NCBI GenBank assembly: GCA_903920205.1
Contig: CAIXLI010000205.1
Span: 1 to 52,760 of the forward strand
Direction of reading: 5' to 3'
Source: an uncultured Pseudomonadota bacterium
GTDB lineage: Bacteria > Pseudomonadota > Alphaproteobacteria > UBA9219
DNA length: 52,760 nt
Part shown: positions 44,791 to 52,760 of the stretch, piece by piece
Layout of the letters: each line of letters begins with the position of its first letter
Numbering within the stretch: the first letter of the stretch is position 1
Position numbers and translations under genes: made by a program
Notes under the pieces: model-generated
Databases searched by the model: none
What the model saw: the letters and a program-made list of their open reading frames with translations, nothing else
What the model was told of the DNA's origin: nothing

Positions 44791-47474
44791 CCGAAAACGG
44801 CAACCGCCCTTCGCCTGAAGCGCTTTTGAAAGAAGCCGAAAGCGAGCTGCGCGGGAAGTTGAAAATCTTTTTGGGGGCGGCTCCGGGCGTAGGCAAGACT
44901 TATGCGATGTTGAGCGCGGCAAAGTCGCGCCTTGGCGAGGGCGTCGATACCGTCATTGGGCTTGTCGAAACGCATCAGCGCAGCGAAACGCAAATGCTGG
45001 CGGAAGGGATCGAGGTTATGCCGAAACAGAAACTCGCCTATCGCGGGTTGAGTTTCGACGAGATGGATTTGGACGCGATCTTGAAGCGCAAGCCGAAGCT
45101 CGTTTTGGTCGACGAGTTGGCGCATACGAACATTCCGGGGGCAAGGCATCCCAAGCGGTATCAGGATGTGCAGGAAATTCTGGAAGCCGGAATCGACGTT
45201 TATTCCACGCTGAACGTGCAGCATATCGAAAGTCTGAACGACATTGTGACTCGCATCACCGGTGTAAAAGTGCGCGAGACGGTACCGGATACCGTCGTGC
45301 AGATGGCCAATTCCATCGAATTGATCGATTTGCCGCCGGACGAATTGTTGCAGCGTTTGAAAGAGGGCAAGGTTTATATTCCCGAACAGGCGCGCTTGGC
45401 GGTTAATCGGTTTTTTACGCCTGGCAATCTGACTGCTTTGCGCGAGTTGGCATTAAGGCAGGCTGCAGAGCGCGTGGACGATCAAATGACGAGCTATATG
45501 CGTCGTCATGCCATTGCGGGACCATGGCCCACCAGCAGCCGCGTAATGGTCTGTATTGCTGGGGATACGCAGGCCGCTTCTTTAGTGAGGGCAGCGCGGC
45601 GGAGCGCCGAAAGGAGGCAGACGCCTTGGCTTGTTCTCTACGTTGAAACGCGTCATCACGCGCTTCTGCCGGAAAAAGCGCGGCAGGATATCGCGCAAGC
45701 CATGGCGATGGCGGAAGGCATGGGCGCGGAGACGATGACCGTGGCGAGCGAGGATATCGCTCAAGAGATTGTGCGCGTTGCCCGCGAGCGCAATGTGAGC
45801 ACGATTATCGTCGGCAAACCGGCGCGATCGCTTGTATCGCGGTGGATGCGGCCCTCAGTTGCGGAAGCCGTGTTGAGCGAGGCCAGCGGTTTCGATGTTT
45901 TGTTCGTAAACGCTATTTCTGATACGTCGAAGCAGGCTTCTGCCGATCCCGAAACGCCGCGTTGGCGTTTCGGATGGGGCGGTTTTGGCAAGGCAGGGTT
46001 TATTGTCGGGCTTGCTTGCCTTACGGCAACAGTCGCCGGTACTTTGATCGCGCCATATGTTCTGCCCTTTTTCTTCATAATCGCCGTTCTGCTTGTTGCG
46101 TTGGATACTAATCTTGTGGCTGCTTTTTGCGCGACTCTTGTGTGTGCTCTGGCGCAGATCGTTTTGATGACTGCGCCGCGATTTTCTCTTATTCCTCCGC
46201 GCGAAGAGGATGCCATTTCCTTGCTGGGCTTTGTAGCTACGGGGATTGCGGTCGGCGTTATCGGCGACATCGTGCGGCGGAGGGTCGAGGCCACGCGCCG
46301 CAATGCGGAGCGGACGCAGTCTTTATACGATTTCACAAAGAGCATCGCTGCTGCTGCTACCATTGACGACGTGGCGCAGGCGACGGTGCGGCGCGTCGCT
46401 ATGACTTTAGGCGCGCGGGTTGCTGTGCTTTTGCCTCGCCATGAAAGACTGGAGGTTGCCGCCTCCGTTCCTGCAGACTTGAAGCTGGATACGGCTTCGG
46501 ACGCGGCGATGGATTGGGCTTGGCGGCATGGCAAGCCTGCGGGATTTAAGTCTAACACTTTGCCAGGCGCGGCTTTTTATGGACTGCCTTTGCAAGTAGG
46601 ATCTGCGACGCTGGGTGTTTTGGCGGTTCAGGTTGAAAATGGTGGGGAGCTAACATCTTCGCAGAACCATTTTTTTATTAGCCTTGCCTATCAGGCGGCA
46701 GCAGCAATCGAACGCGCCAAGCTGGTGGCGGATGTCGCGCAGGCGCGGTTACAGACGGAGACAGAGAAACTTCATGCCAGCTTGCTTTCTTCGATTAGCC
46801 GCGATTTACGGGAACCTTTGGATAACATTATTGTCACAGCAAAGAGCTTGATCGATGGGGGAGAAGCCATCTTGCCGGAACGGAGACGCGTTCTTGTAGC
46901 GCATATCGGGCAGGAATCGGACAAGCTAGACAGGTTTGTCGAAAATCTTTTGGATATGACGGAACTTGTCACCGGAAGCGCGCATTTTAATCGGCAACCT
47001 TTGGCTTTGCGCGAATTGATTGGAAAGGCCTTAGCGCGGCTTTCTTTGCTGCTTGAAGGCCGCGAGGTTTTGATTGATGTTCCCGATGACTTGCCTTTGA
47101 TCGAGGCAGATAGCGACACGTTGCGGCGTGTTTTTGTTAATGTGATCGAAAACGCATGCGCCTACTCCCTGCCCGATCAGCCGATTACGATTGTCGTGAA
47201 ACAAGACGGGCGCGACGTGAAGATCGCCGTGACCGATCAGGGCTTGGGCATTCCCGAAAGCGAACGCGAACGCGTGTTCGATATGTTTTATCGGATTAAA
47301 AAGGGCGGTGGTGTGGATTCCGTTGCGGGCGTGGGGCTGGGGCTGTCGATTTGTCGCGGCTTTGTTGAGGCGCATCAGGGGCATATCAGCGCCCAATCCG
47401 GCAAAGGCGGCGTGGGGACGAGCATTGTTATTCGGCTGCCTGTTACGAACGAGCCCATTAACTATAAAAAATAA
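44787..47474 (+). CDS. kdpD: KdpD-type sensor protein with arginine at the phosphoacceptor site
   Basis: An 895-residue KdpD. The N-terminal KdpD domain has a Walker A FLGAAPGVGKTY and Walker B DELAHTNIPGARHPKRYQDV. A Usp-like domain (about 250-370), four membrane helices (about 400-500), a GAF-like region and the kinase core follow. The ATP-binding motifs are intact (N-box VFVNVIENACAYS, DQGLGIPE, GVGLGLSI). The phosphoacceptor box, normally SHDLRTPL, reads SISRDLREPL: the histidine is Arg672 (codon CGC, 46800-46802). Autophosphorylation by the normal route should be impossible. kdpE does not follow. It overlaps kdpC by four bases. Confidence 0.93.
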   Translation: MTENGNRPSPEALLKEAESELRGKLKIFLGAAPGVGKTYAMLSAAKSRLGEGVDTVIGLVETHQRSETQMLAEGIEVMPKQKLAYRGLSFDEMDLDAILKRKPKLVLVDELAHTNIPGARHPKRYQDVQEILEAGIDVYSTLNVQHIESLNDIVTRITGVKVRETVPDTVVQMANSIELIDLPPDELLQRLKEGKVYIPEQARLAVNRFFTPGNLTALRELALRQAAERVDDQMTSYMRRHAIAGPWPTSSRVMVCIAGDTQAASLVRAARRSAERRQTPWLVLYVETRHHALLPEKARQDIAQAMAMAEGMGAETMTVASEDIAQEIVRVARERNVSTIIVGKPARSLVSRWMRPSVAEAVLSEASGFDVLFVNAISDTSKQASADPETPRWRFGWGGFGKAGFIVGLACLTATVAGTLIAPYVLPFFFIIAVLLVALDTNLVAAFCATLVCALAQIVLMTAPRFSLIPPREEDAISLLGFVATGIAVGVIGDIVRRRVEATRRNAERTQSLYDFTKSIAAAATIDDVAQATVRRVAMTLGARVAVLLPRHERLEVAASVPADLKLDTASDAAMDWAWRHGKPAGFKSNTLPGAAFYGLPLQVGSATLGVLAVQVENGGELTSSQNHFFISLAYQAAAAIERAKLVADVAQARLQTETEKLHASLLSSISRDLREPLDNIIVTAKSLIDGGEAILPERRRVLVAHIGQESDKLDRFVENLLDMTELVTGSAHFNRQPLALRELIGKALARLSLLLEGREVLIDVPDDLPLIEADSDTLRRVFVNVIENACAYSLPDQPITIVVKQDGRDVKIAVTDQGLGIPESERERVFDMFYRIKKGGGVDSVAGVGLGLSICRGFVEAHQGHISAQSGKGGVGTSIVIRLPVTNEPINYKK

Positions 47475-47557
47475 TTGAGGGCGAGGTTGGGGGGGAATAT
47501 AAGTAGGGATATTAGGCGGGGTTGAATCTTATTGAGCAGCAAAGGGAGAAAACGGGG

Positions 47558-47941
47558 ATGGAGCTTAACAAAGACAGACTGAAAAGATTTAAAGGGGCAG
47601 CTTCTGGGCTTGTTAATAATTTAAATAGAGCAGGCAAATTTTCTCGCAGGCCATTTTTCGTCGAAGAAGGCGAGTTTGATCTTCTTGCCAACAAGTATGA
47701 GATATTTGTGAGAGCGCGACAGAACGGTCAGGATGTTTTGGCTGCTACCGTTACTATCCTTGGAGGCAACGATGATGCGCCGGAAGGAGACGTTATTCTT
47801 ACAACGCCTTGGGAAAAGAGTTCATTCAAGGAATTAAAACTACCCTTGTCGGAAAGCGAAATCATTATGGTTTCGAGCGGAATTTACAATACCATATTGC
47901 AGAATGTAGTGCCGAGATTGTTGCCTGCTTCTGTCTTATAA
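47558..47941 (+). CDS. hypothetical protein downstream of kdpD
   Basis: A 127-residue soluble protein of no recognised family, occupying the place where kdpE would be expected but with no receiver or winged-helix features. GGGAG lies nine bases before the chosen ATG at 47558; a TTG at 47522 is an alternative. It starts 83 bp after kdpD. Sequence is mixed-charge, with PFFVEEGEFDLLANKYEIFVR and a C-terminal NTILQNVVPRLL helix. Confidence 0.55.
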   Translation: MELNKDRLKRFKGAASGLVNNLNRAGKFSRRPFFVEEGEFDLLANKYEIFVRARQNGQDVLAATVTILGGNDDAPEGDVILTTPWEKSSFKELKLPLSESEIIMVSSGIYNTILQNVVPRLLPASVL

Positions 47942-48083
47942 GGAAGAGCTTGGAGGATTTTTTGATTGAAGACCATCGGCACTATGATCCGGCTTGTCGG
48001 TATGGGAAGAGCCGCAGAAAAACAGATTCCCTCCCCTTTTGATAAAAACTTGTTCCAAACGGAACTCCCCCACCCCCGGCCCA

Positions 48084-48105
48084 CTCCCTCGAGGGGGAAG
48101 GGAGG
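48084..48105 (+). repeat. CCCTCCC palindromic repeat (family B)
   Basis: CTCCCTCGAGGGGGAAGGGAG-type palindrome between the hypothetical gene and xth, centred on CTCGAG, following a C-rich lead (CCCCCACCCCCGG). It may act as a transcription stop for both convergent genes. Confidence 0.6.
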
Positions 48106-48126
48106 ATTGGGTTTGTTATGGGGCGG

Positions 48127-48897
48127 CTAGTTCTTGATTTCTAAAATTACGGGGGTGTGGTCGGAGGCTTTGTCTTGGGCTCGGGGGGCGCGGTCGATGG
48201 TGCAGGCTCCTGCCCTGTCTACGGCTTCGGGAGACAATAGAAAGTGATCGATGCGGAGGCCTTTGTTTTGTTGCCATGCGCCGCCTTGGTAATCCCAGAA
48301 ACTGTAGGCGCAGTCGGTCGGGTGTTGGGCTCGGAAGATTTCAGTGTATCCAAGATTCAAAATTTCGCGGTAGGCGGCGCGGCTGGACGGGGCGTAAAGC
48401 GCGTCTTGTTCCCATCCTTGCGGATCATAGACATCGCGTTCTGTCGGGATGACGTTGAAGTCTCCGCCTAGGATGACGGGTTTTTCGATGCGGAGAAGTT
48501 CGGTGGCGCGTCGTTTCAGCTTTTTCAGCCAATCAAGTTTGTAAGTGTATTTTTCTGTACCCAACGGGTTGCCGTTGGGGAGATAGATGCTGGCAAGGCG
48601 AAGGCCTTGGATGGTTGCTTCGAGGTAGCGGGCTTGCGTGTCTTCTGCGGCGTCGGGGATGTTTTCTTGGACGTTTTCGATTTTGTGGAGGCTGGCTATC
48701 GCTACGCCGTTATAGGATTTTTGGCCTAGAGCGTGGATGGCGTATCCGGCGGCGTTAAATTCCAGTGCGGGGAAGGCTTCTGTTTCGCATTTTATTTCTT
48801 GCATGAGGAGGATGTCGGGCTTGGCTTCTGCAAGCCATGCGAGGATGTTCGGCAGACGGGCGCGGACGGAGTTAACGTTCCAGGTAGCGATGCGCAT
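48127..48897 (-). CDS. xth: Exodeoxyribonuclease III / AP endonuclease
   Basis: A 256-residue exonuclease-endonuclease-phosphatase enzyme for base-excision repair at abasic sites. MRIATWNVNSVRARL at the start, LMQEIKCE (metal-binding Glu, about 31-38), GGDFNVIPTERDVYDP (about 150-165), the LRIDHFLLS block and SDHTPVILEI at the C-terminus are all present and typical of XthA. Flanked on both sides by family B repeats. Confidence 0.95.
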   Translation of the reverse strand: MRIATWNVNSVRARLPNILAWLAEAKPDILLMQEIKCETEAFPALEFNAAGYAIHALGQKSYNGVAIASLHKIENVQENIPDAAEDTQARYLEATIQGLRLASIYLPNGNPLGTEKYTYKLDWLKKLKRRATELLRIEKPVILGGDFNVIPTERDVYDPQGWEQDALYAPSSRAAYREILNLGYTEIFRAQHPTDCAYSFWDYQGGAWQQNKGLRIDHFLLSPEAVDRAGACTIDRAPRAQDKASDHTPVILEIKN

Positions 48898-48975
48898 TGG
48901 GAAACACCCCCTTCGATACTCTGGCTTGGAAGCCGTTTGTTATAGTCAAGGTTTGCTCTTGCGGCGCACCCCAGA

Positions 48976-49001
48976 CCCCTCCCTCGAGGGGAGGGAGGGG
49001 G
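48976..49001 (+). repeat. CCCTCCC palindromic repeat (family B)
   Basis: CCCCTCCCTCGAGGGGAGGG and following Gs, a perfect palindrome around CTCGAG, in the 132-bp gap between the xth start and the rlmB stop. Confidence 0.65.
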
Positions 49002-49029
49002 TTTGCTCCACGTTCGCTTATTATTATAC

Positions 49030-50169
49030 TTACTTGGCTTGCTTTCTTACTTCATACAAAGCGACGGCGGCGGCGTTGGAGACGTTGAGGCTGCCGACTG
49101 GGCCGCCTGTGGGGAGGCGGGCTAGTTCGTCGCATTTTTGGCGGGTCAGGTGGCGGAGACCGTCGCCTTCCGCGCCGAGAACCAAAACCGTGCGGCCTGA
49201 GAGGTCGAGATCGCCGAGATTCTTTTCGCCTTCTTCGGCGAGGCCTACGCACCAGTATCCGGCTTCGCGCAGATCGTCGAGCGTACGGGCGAGGTTGACG
49301 ACGTGAACCATGGGCGTGTGTTCGAGCGCACCGGAGGCCGATTTTGCCATGACGCCTGTCATGGTGGGGGCATTGCGTTCGGTCATGATGACGGCCCCGG
49401 CCCCAAAGGCGGCGGCGGATCGCAGGATAGCGCCGACATTATGCGGGTCGGTCACTTGATCGAGCATCAGGATAAGATCGGGCGGCGGATTGGCGGCAAT
49501 AATGTCATGCAAGGACGGATCATTCAGCGGCGCGGTTTCGATAACGATGCCTTGATGCACGCTGCCCGGGGGGGTGATGCGGTCAAGTTCGTCGCGATCA
49601 AGACGTTTGGCGTCGGGGCGTTTGAGGAGTTCGTCTCGCGCTTCGTTTTGCGTCGTTTCAAAGAGTTTTTGTCCGGATTCCGTCAGCCAGAGGCGCGTGA
49701 TACGGCGCTTGGGGTTTATAAACGCAGCGCGAGCGGCGTGGAGACCCCAGATCAAAACACAGTCGTTAGTGGGTTTAAAGGGTTCCGCTTGAGGCGCGGG
49801 GTTGGGCTTGCGGAACGCAGGTTTAGCACCTGTGCGGAAGGCGGGTTTAGGTTTGTCGCCAAACTTGGGCTTATCGCCGAACTTGGGTTTTGCGCCGAAC
49901 TTCGGCTTGTCTCCAAACTTGGGTTTGTCACCAAATTTTGGCTTCTCACCGAATTTGGGTTTGTCGCCAAATTTGGATTTGGCTCCGAATTTTGTTTTTT
50001 CGCCGATTCTTGGCTTTTCGCTCGAACGCAAGTTGGGTTTTGCCTTCGCTCCCTTGTAAAAGGTCGTTTTGGACTTGCCGCTTTCGCCGTCGCGCGTCTT
50101 GGCAGAGGGCGAAGAAGACCGAAAAGACGGGCGGGAACGGTCAGATTTGTACGATTTGTTGTTTTTCAT
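49030..50169 (-). CDS. rlmB: 23S rRNA 2'-O-methyltransferase RlmB with basic repeat extension
   Basis: A 379-residue SpoU/TrmH-family enzyme; RlmB methylates G2251 of 23S rRNA. The C-terminal 240 residues hold the substrate-binding domain (VLIWGLHAARAAF) and SPOUT knot motifs LDQVTDPHNVGAILRSA, VLGAEGDGLRHLT and GSLNVSNAAAVALYE. The first 135 residues are a Lys/Ser-rich extension with eight KFG hexads (KFGDKP-type) at residues 58-108. The ATG at 50169 is used; the frame continues to 50415 only by reading through the antisense of tRNA-Tyr and is rejected there. GC skew and codon use match the neighbouring genes. Confidence 0.9.
   Translation of the reverse strand: MKNNKSYKSDRSRPSFRSSSPSAKTRDGESGKSKTTFYKGAKAKPNLRSSEKPRIGEKTKFGAKSKFGDKPKFGEKPKFGDKPKFGDKPKFGAKPKFGDKPKFGDKPKPAFRTGAKPAFRKPNPAPQAEPFKPTNDCVLIWGLHAARAAFINPKRRITRLWLTESGQKLFETTQNEARDELLKRPDAKRLDRDELDRITPPGSVHQGIVIETAPLNDPSLHDIIAANPPPDLILMLDQVTDPHNVGAILRSAAAFGAGAVIMTERNAPTMTGVMAKSASGALEHTPMVHVVNLARTLDDLREAGYWCVGLAEEGEKNLGDLDLSGRTVLVLGAEGDGLRHLTRQKCDELARLPTGGPVGSLNVSNAAAVALYEVRKQAK
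49846..49998 (-). repeat. 18-bp-period repeat encoding KFGDKP hexads
   Basis: Eight tandem copies of an 18-base unit inside rlmB encode K-F-G-(D/E/A)-K-(P/S), giving a strongly basic, probably disordered tail. Unit identity is high at the DNA level, so copy number is likely to vary between strains. Confidence 0.85.
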
Positions 50170-50242
50170 GCCCCAACTGTAAGGAAGTGATTGACAAAAA
50201 CAAGCAAATTCCGTTACTTCCCCCTTTCCTTTTGCTTCCCAT

Positions 50243-50328
50243 GGAAGGGTGGCCGAGCGGTTAATGGCAGCAGACTGTAAATCTGCCCTCTCACGAGTAC
50301 GGCGGTTCGAATCCGCCCCCTTCCACCA
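50243..50328 (+). tRNA. tRNA-Tyr (GTA)
   Basis: An 86-base class II tRNA with encoded CCA. The anticodon stem CAGA/TCTG encloses CTGTAAA (anticodon GTA); a long variable arm (CCCTCTCACGAGTACGG region) precedes the T-arm GGTTCGAATCC; the acceptor stem is GGAAGGG/CCCTTCC. The tRNA-trailing repeat follows the CCA directly. Confidence 0.95.
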
Positions 50329-50419
50329 GCCTTCATAAAAGAAGTGAGCAAAGGCTGTCGCAGCGTAGCCCAAAGGGCGGAGAAGGACTGGTTGCTGTTC
50401 GCTACAGTTCAGCAAGCCG
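50329..50419 (+). repeat. tRNA-trailing repeat, copy 2
   Basis: Begins directly after the CCA of tRNA-Tyr and matches the sequence after the CAT tRNA (3237-3329) at about 80 % over its length, with shared GAAGTGAGC, GCGTAG, CCAAAGGGC, CTGTTCGCTAC and CAAGCCG. Most differences are transitions and keep the hairpins. Confidence 0.75.
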
Positions 50420-50442
50420 CAGGGCTATCAACCTAGCAATAC

Positions 50443-51378
50443 TTACGATGGCGTCAAAACAGCGCCGTCTTTGTCTAAGGTCAGCTTAACCGATGCCCCT
50501 ATCGGTAAAGTCGTTATGTATTTTCCATGACCGCAGGGAAAATTCATGCACACGGGAATGTCGGGGGGGAGATTGTCTTTGAGAATTTGTCTGATATTCC
50601 GCCCATAGGGGCGTTCGCCCTCGCGCATATGGCTGGTTTCGCCATCGGGCACATCGATCATATCGCCAAAGATGACGGCGTTAACATTCCGGAATTTTCC
50701 GGCCAGACGGAAGTGCTGGAGTGTGCGGTCGATACGATAGAGGACTTCATCCACATCTTCCAAAAACAGAATGGCGTCCCTGCCCGACCAATCATAAGGC
50801 GTTCCCACCATGTTTTGCAGAAGCGTCATATTGCCGCCGACAAGAACGCCTTCGGCTTTGCCCGAGACAAGAACATCGACATCGGGGACGGCAAGCGTTG
50901 ACAGACCGCGTTCACTTTCGATATGCGCAAAGAAATCATCCGCTGTGCGCGGATCAAAATCGCGCCCGAAACTCGCCAGCATGGGTCCGTGATAGGTGAC
51001 AAAATCGCAATTTTTGCTGATGGCCTGAAGGAATAGAGTAATGTCGGAATAACCGATAAACGGCTTGGGGTTCTGTGTGATGAGCGGGTAATCCAGTTTA
51101 TCAAGCAGGCGTATCGAGCCATTCCCTCCGCGGGCGCACATAATGGCGTCGATTGCAGGGTCGCGGAACATATCCATCAAGGCAGAAGCCCGCGCTTCAT
51201 CCGTCCCTGCCAATTGCCCGATCCTTTGGTAGCATTGGGGATGAATAACGACGCGATAACCGTGTTCTTCAAGAAAGCATCGGCCTTTTTCAAGTATGTC
51301 GGAATCGCCCGCGCTGGCGGGAGCAACAATCCCTATCGTGGCTCCTATTTTCAATGGCTTAGGAAATTTCATGGGCAT
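50443..51378 (-). CDS. ldcA: Muramoyltetrapeptide LD-carboxypeptidase (peptidase S66)
   Basis: A 311-residue cytoplasmic serine peptidase of the LdcA family that removes the terminal D-Ala from tetrapeptides during murein recycling. The nucleophile motif GYSDIT (about residue 110), the Glu-bearing LFLEDVDEVLYRIDR (about 205-219) and the His in PCGHGKYIT (about 282-290) are in order; GATIGIVAPAS and CARGGNGSIRLL are further family blocks. AAGGA five bases before the ATG at 51378 fixes the start. The gene faces away from the upstream phosphoesterase gene. Confidence 0.9.
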   Translation of the reverse strand: MPMKFPKPLKIGATIGIVAPASAGDSDILEKGRCFLEEHGYRVVIHPQCYQRIGQLAGTDEARASALMDMFRDPAIDAIMCARGGNGSIRLLDKLDYPLITQNPKPFIGYSDITLFLQAISKNCDFVTYHGPMLASFGRDFDPRTADDFFAHIESERGLSTLAVPDVDVLVSGKAEGVLVGGNMTLLQNMVGTPYDWSGRDAILFLEDVDEVLYRIDRTLQHFRLAGKFRNVNAVIFGDMIDVPDGETSHMREGERPYGRNIRQILKDNLPPDIPVCMNFPCGHGKYITTLPIGASVKLTLDKDGAVLTPS

Positions 51379-51596
51379 AAAATCCTTTTCCCAAAAACGG
51401 GGGCTCGGCAGCAAAGGTGCATTGTAAGAGAAAGCGGAACAAAGGGCAAATAATTGCGCGGGAATGCCGCTTTGTTTCCGCAAAGATTTCCCAATATTAG
51501 GCTTAACAGAACAGCGTCATGGTTCTTTCATACCACCCTAGCAAATCCAACAAGATTCTGGCATAAAACACCTCATATTATTGTTATGCGGTGTGT

Positions 51597-52760
51597 ATGA
51601 ATCAGGAACAAATTATTCGCGGACTTCGGATTTCGGAATTTCATGAGGACACGTCAGACAGGCTCCGGCACCCTCCTCTTTCCGTCAATGCCGTTTTTTT
51701 GTCGGACGTTCATCTTTTCTCTCCCGGGTGTCGAGCGCAGGAACTTGTCGATTTTTTGAATCACGTTATTCCCAAATATATCTATCTTGTCGGCGATGTG
51801 ATTGACGGCTGGGGGCTTGGCATTACACGCCTCCATCACATAGGTCGCCTGTTTAAGCCCGGCGCGAAAGAGGCGACACAAAACCTTCGGTCTGGTCATA
51901 CCGACGTTATCCAGAAATTATTGCGCCATGAACGCAAAGGCTCTTACATTTTTTATATCCCAGGAAATCATGACGATTTTTTGCGCCCGAGTTTGCGCAC
52001 CCCGATCGATTTACCGGAAGAAACCGTCGATAAGCATCTTTCATTTTTAGAAACGAGCAAGGCTCTTACTGAAAGAAAAAAAATCATTCTTGGGCTTTTT
52101 AACGATATAGCACAAACACGTCGCATTGTCTTTCTTCACAATATTGTGCACAAAACCGTTGATGATCGGCGATTTCTCGTTCAGCACGGCGATGAGTTCG
52201 ATCTTCTTATCAAGAATCAGCGTTTGTTGAGCATTATAGGCACGAAGGCGCGTGACCAACTATTTCATTTCAGCAAATGGCTAACCCGCAACGACGAACA
52301 ATGGATCATTCACCAGATTACGCGCAATCTTTTTAAAATGAACGATGGGTTTTCTTTGGCACAGAATGTCGAACGGATCAAAACGAAGTTTGATATTGAC
52401 CTGCCCGAGCTTGCTGTCGCGTTCGTGGAAAAACTTAACAAGGACATTGAGAAAAAACGGTTGTCGAATAGCGCATGGGAAAACCAACCGCTGTTGGATG
52501 GCATTGTGGTGGGACACAATCACATTCCTGCCGCTTTGAGTATAAACAAAATTGCTTACTTCAACTGCGGTGACTGGATGGGAAACAATACGGCTGCCAT
52601 CGAACATACAGACGGTCGCATGGAAATTATGGGATGGAATTCTGTCAGAGGTGTACGGTGGCCCGTGGTGACTTCGCACGAGCTGCTTAAAAAATATTGG
52701 GGCCATTCGGCGTTCCGTTCTCCGCAGGAAGAGATCATCCAGGCTGCCGTAGACGGCAAG
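51597..52760 (+). CDS. LpxH-like metallophosphoesterase, 3' end beyond the window
   Basis: An open frame of 388 codons running off the window. Calcineurin-type phosphoesterase motifs are in order: FLSDVHLF (Asp37, His39), LVGDVIDGW (Asp67), PGNHDD (Asn124-His125), QHGDEFD and VGHNHIP. This arrangement (COG2908) is that of UDP-2,3-diacylglucosamine diphosphatases of lipid A synthesis and their paralogues. It is longer than LpxH (about 240 residues) because of an N-terminal lead and an insert between HGDEFD and GHNH, so it may be a paralogue rather than the essential LpxH/LpxI enzyme. GTG codons just upstream (51591) are possible alternative starts. Confidence 0.8.
   Translation, partial: MNQEQIIRGLRISEFHEDTSDRLRHPPLSVNAVFLSDVHLFSPGCRAQELVDFLNHVIPKYIYLVGDVIDGWGLGITRLHHIGRLFKPGAKEATQNLRSGHTDVIQKLLRHERKGSYIFYIPGNHDDFLRPSLRTPIDLPEETVDKHLSFLETSKALTERKKIILGLFNDIAQTRRIVFLHNIVHKTVDDRRFLVQHGDEFDLLIKNQRLLSIIGTKARDQLFHFSKWLTRNDEQWIIHQITRNLFKMNDGFSLAQNVERIKTKFDIDLPELAVAFVEKLNKDIEKKRLSNSAWENQPLLDGIVVGHNHIPAALSINKIAYFNCGDWMGNNTAAIEHTDGRMEIMGWNSVRGVRWPVVTSHELLKKYWGHSAFRSPQEEIIQAAVDGK

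Noticed and set aside
50170-50415. N-terminal extension of rlmB reading through the tRNA-Tyr antisense
   Set aside because: Gives the well-known false peptide from reading a tRNA backwards; a good start exists at 50169.

Overview
The window is chromosomal DNA from an alphaproteobacterium, probably a free-living or host/prey-associated member of the Rhodospirillales-like part of the class. The strongest class marker is gcrA (29595-30125), a cell-cycle regulator confined to Alphaproteobacteria, together with GANTC (CcrM-type) sites, a CtrA-type box, a complete HpnC/D/E squalene route for hopanoids, and an xseA/purD divergent pair. GC content looks like about 50-55 % in housekeeping genes and about 45 % (by eye) in the 20.5-24.9 kb stretch.

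Layout. 1-3.2 kb: xseA (-) and purD (+), then a tRNA with a CAT anticodon. 3.5-10.6 kb: a surface-adhesin locus: a LapG-like periplasmic cysteine protease, a large two-partner-secretion exoprotein (TpsA) with seven near-identical 83-residue MBG repeats, and its divergent outer-membrane transporter TpsB. 10.7-17.4 kb: Nudix hydrolase, LolA-like protein, DUF711 protein, gluQ, a TPR protein, lepA, a small membrane protein and pgeF. 17.5-20.4 kb: sucA without sucB. 20.5-24.9 kb: five same-strand genes, four of them with catalytic signatures of cell-wall enzymes (two CHAP-like Cys/His proteins, one L,D-transpeptidase-like, one NlpC/P60-like), none with a signal peptide. 25.0-29.4 kb: hpnB, a two-TM zinc-ribbon protein, hpnC, hpnD and hpnE, all joined by ATGA overlaps. 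29.6-31.4 kb: gcrA and a degenerate RelA/SpoT-type HD protein around a 399-bp gap with consensus DnaA boxes and seven GANTC sites. 31.5-38 kb: parE, a hypothetical, an MFS exporter, an OmpA-family protein, mlaE-mlaF. 38.2-47.5 kb: fhs (-) and the potassium operon kdpF-A-B-C-D. 47.6-52.8 kb: a hypothetical, xth, rlmB with a basic repeat tail, tRNA-Tyr, ldcA and a truncated LpxH-like phosphoesterase.

How the parts relate. Cell-envelope functions dominate: adhesin export and possibly regulated release, peptidoglycan enzymes (20.5-24.9 kb, pgeF, ldcA), hopanoid synthesis, Mla-type lipid transport, an OmpA-type anchor and a lipid A enzyme. The most unusual items are the uncharacterised peptidoglycan-enzyme cassette, the TpsA C-terminus carrying both an HMW1-like Cys pair and two LapG-type PAAG motifs beside a LapG-like protease, a KdpD whose phosphoacceptor histidine is arginine with no kdpE nearby, a ~92-bp repeat directly trailing both tRNA genes, and a candidate origin or cell-cycle control region at 30.1-30.5 kb where the strand composition changes sign. 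All base counts quoted were made by eye on sampled lines.
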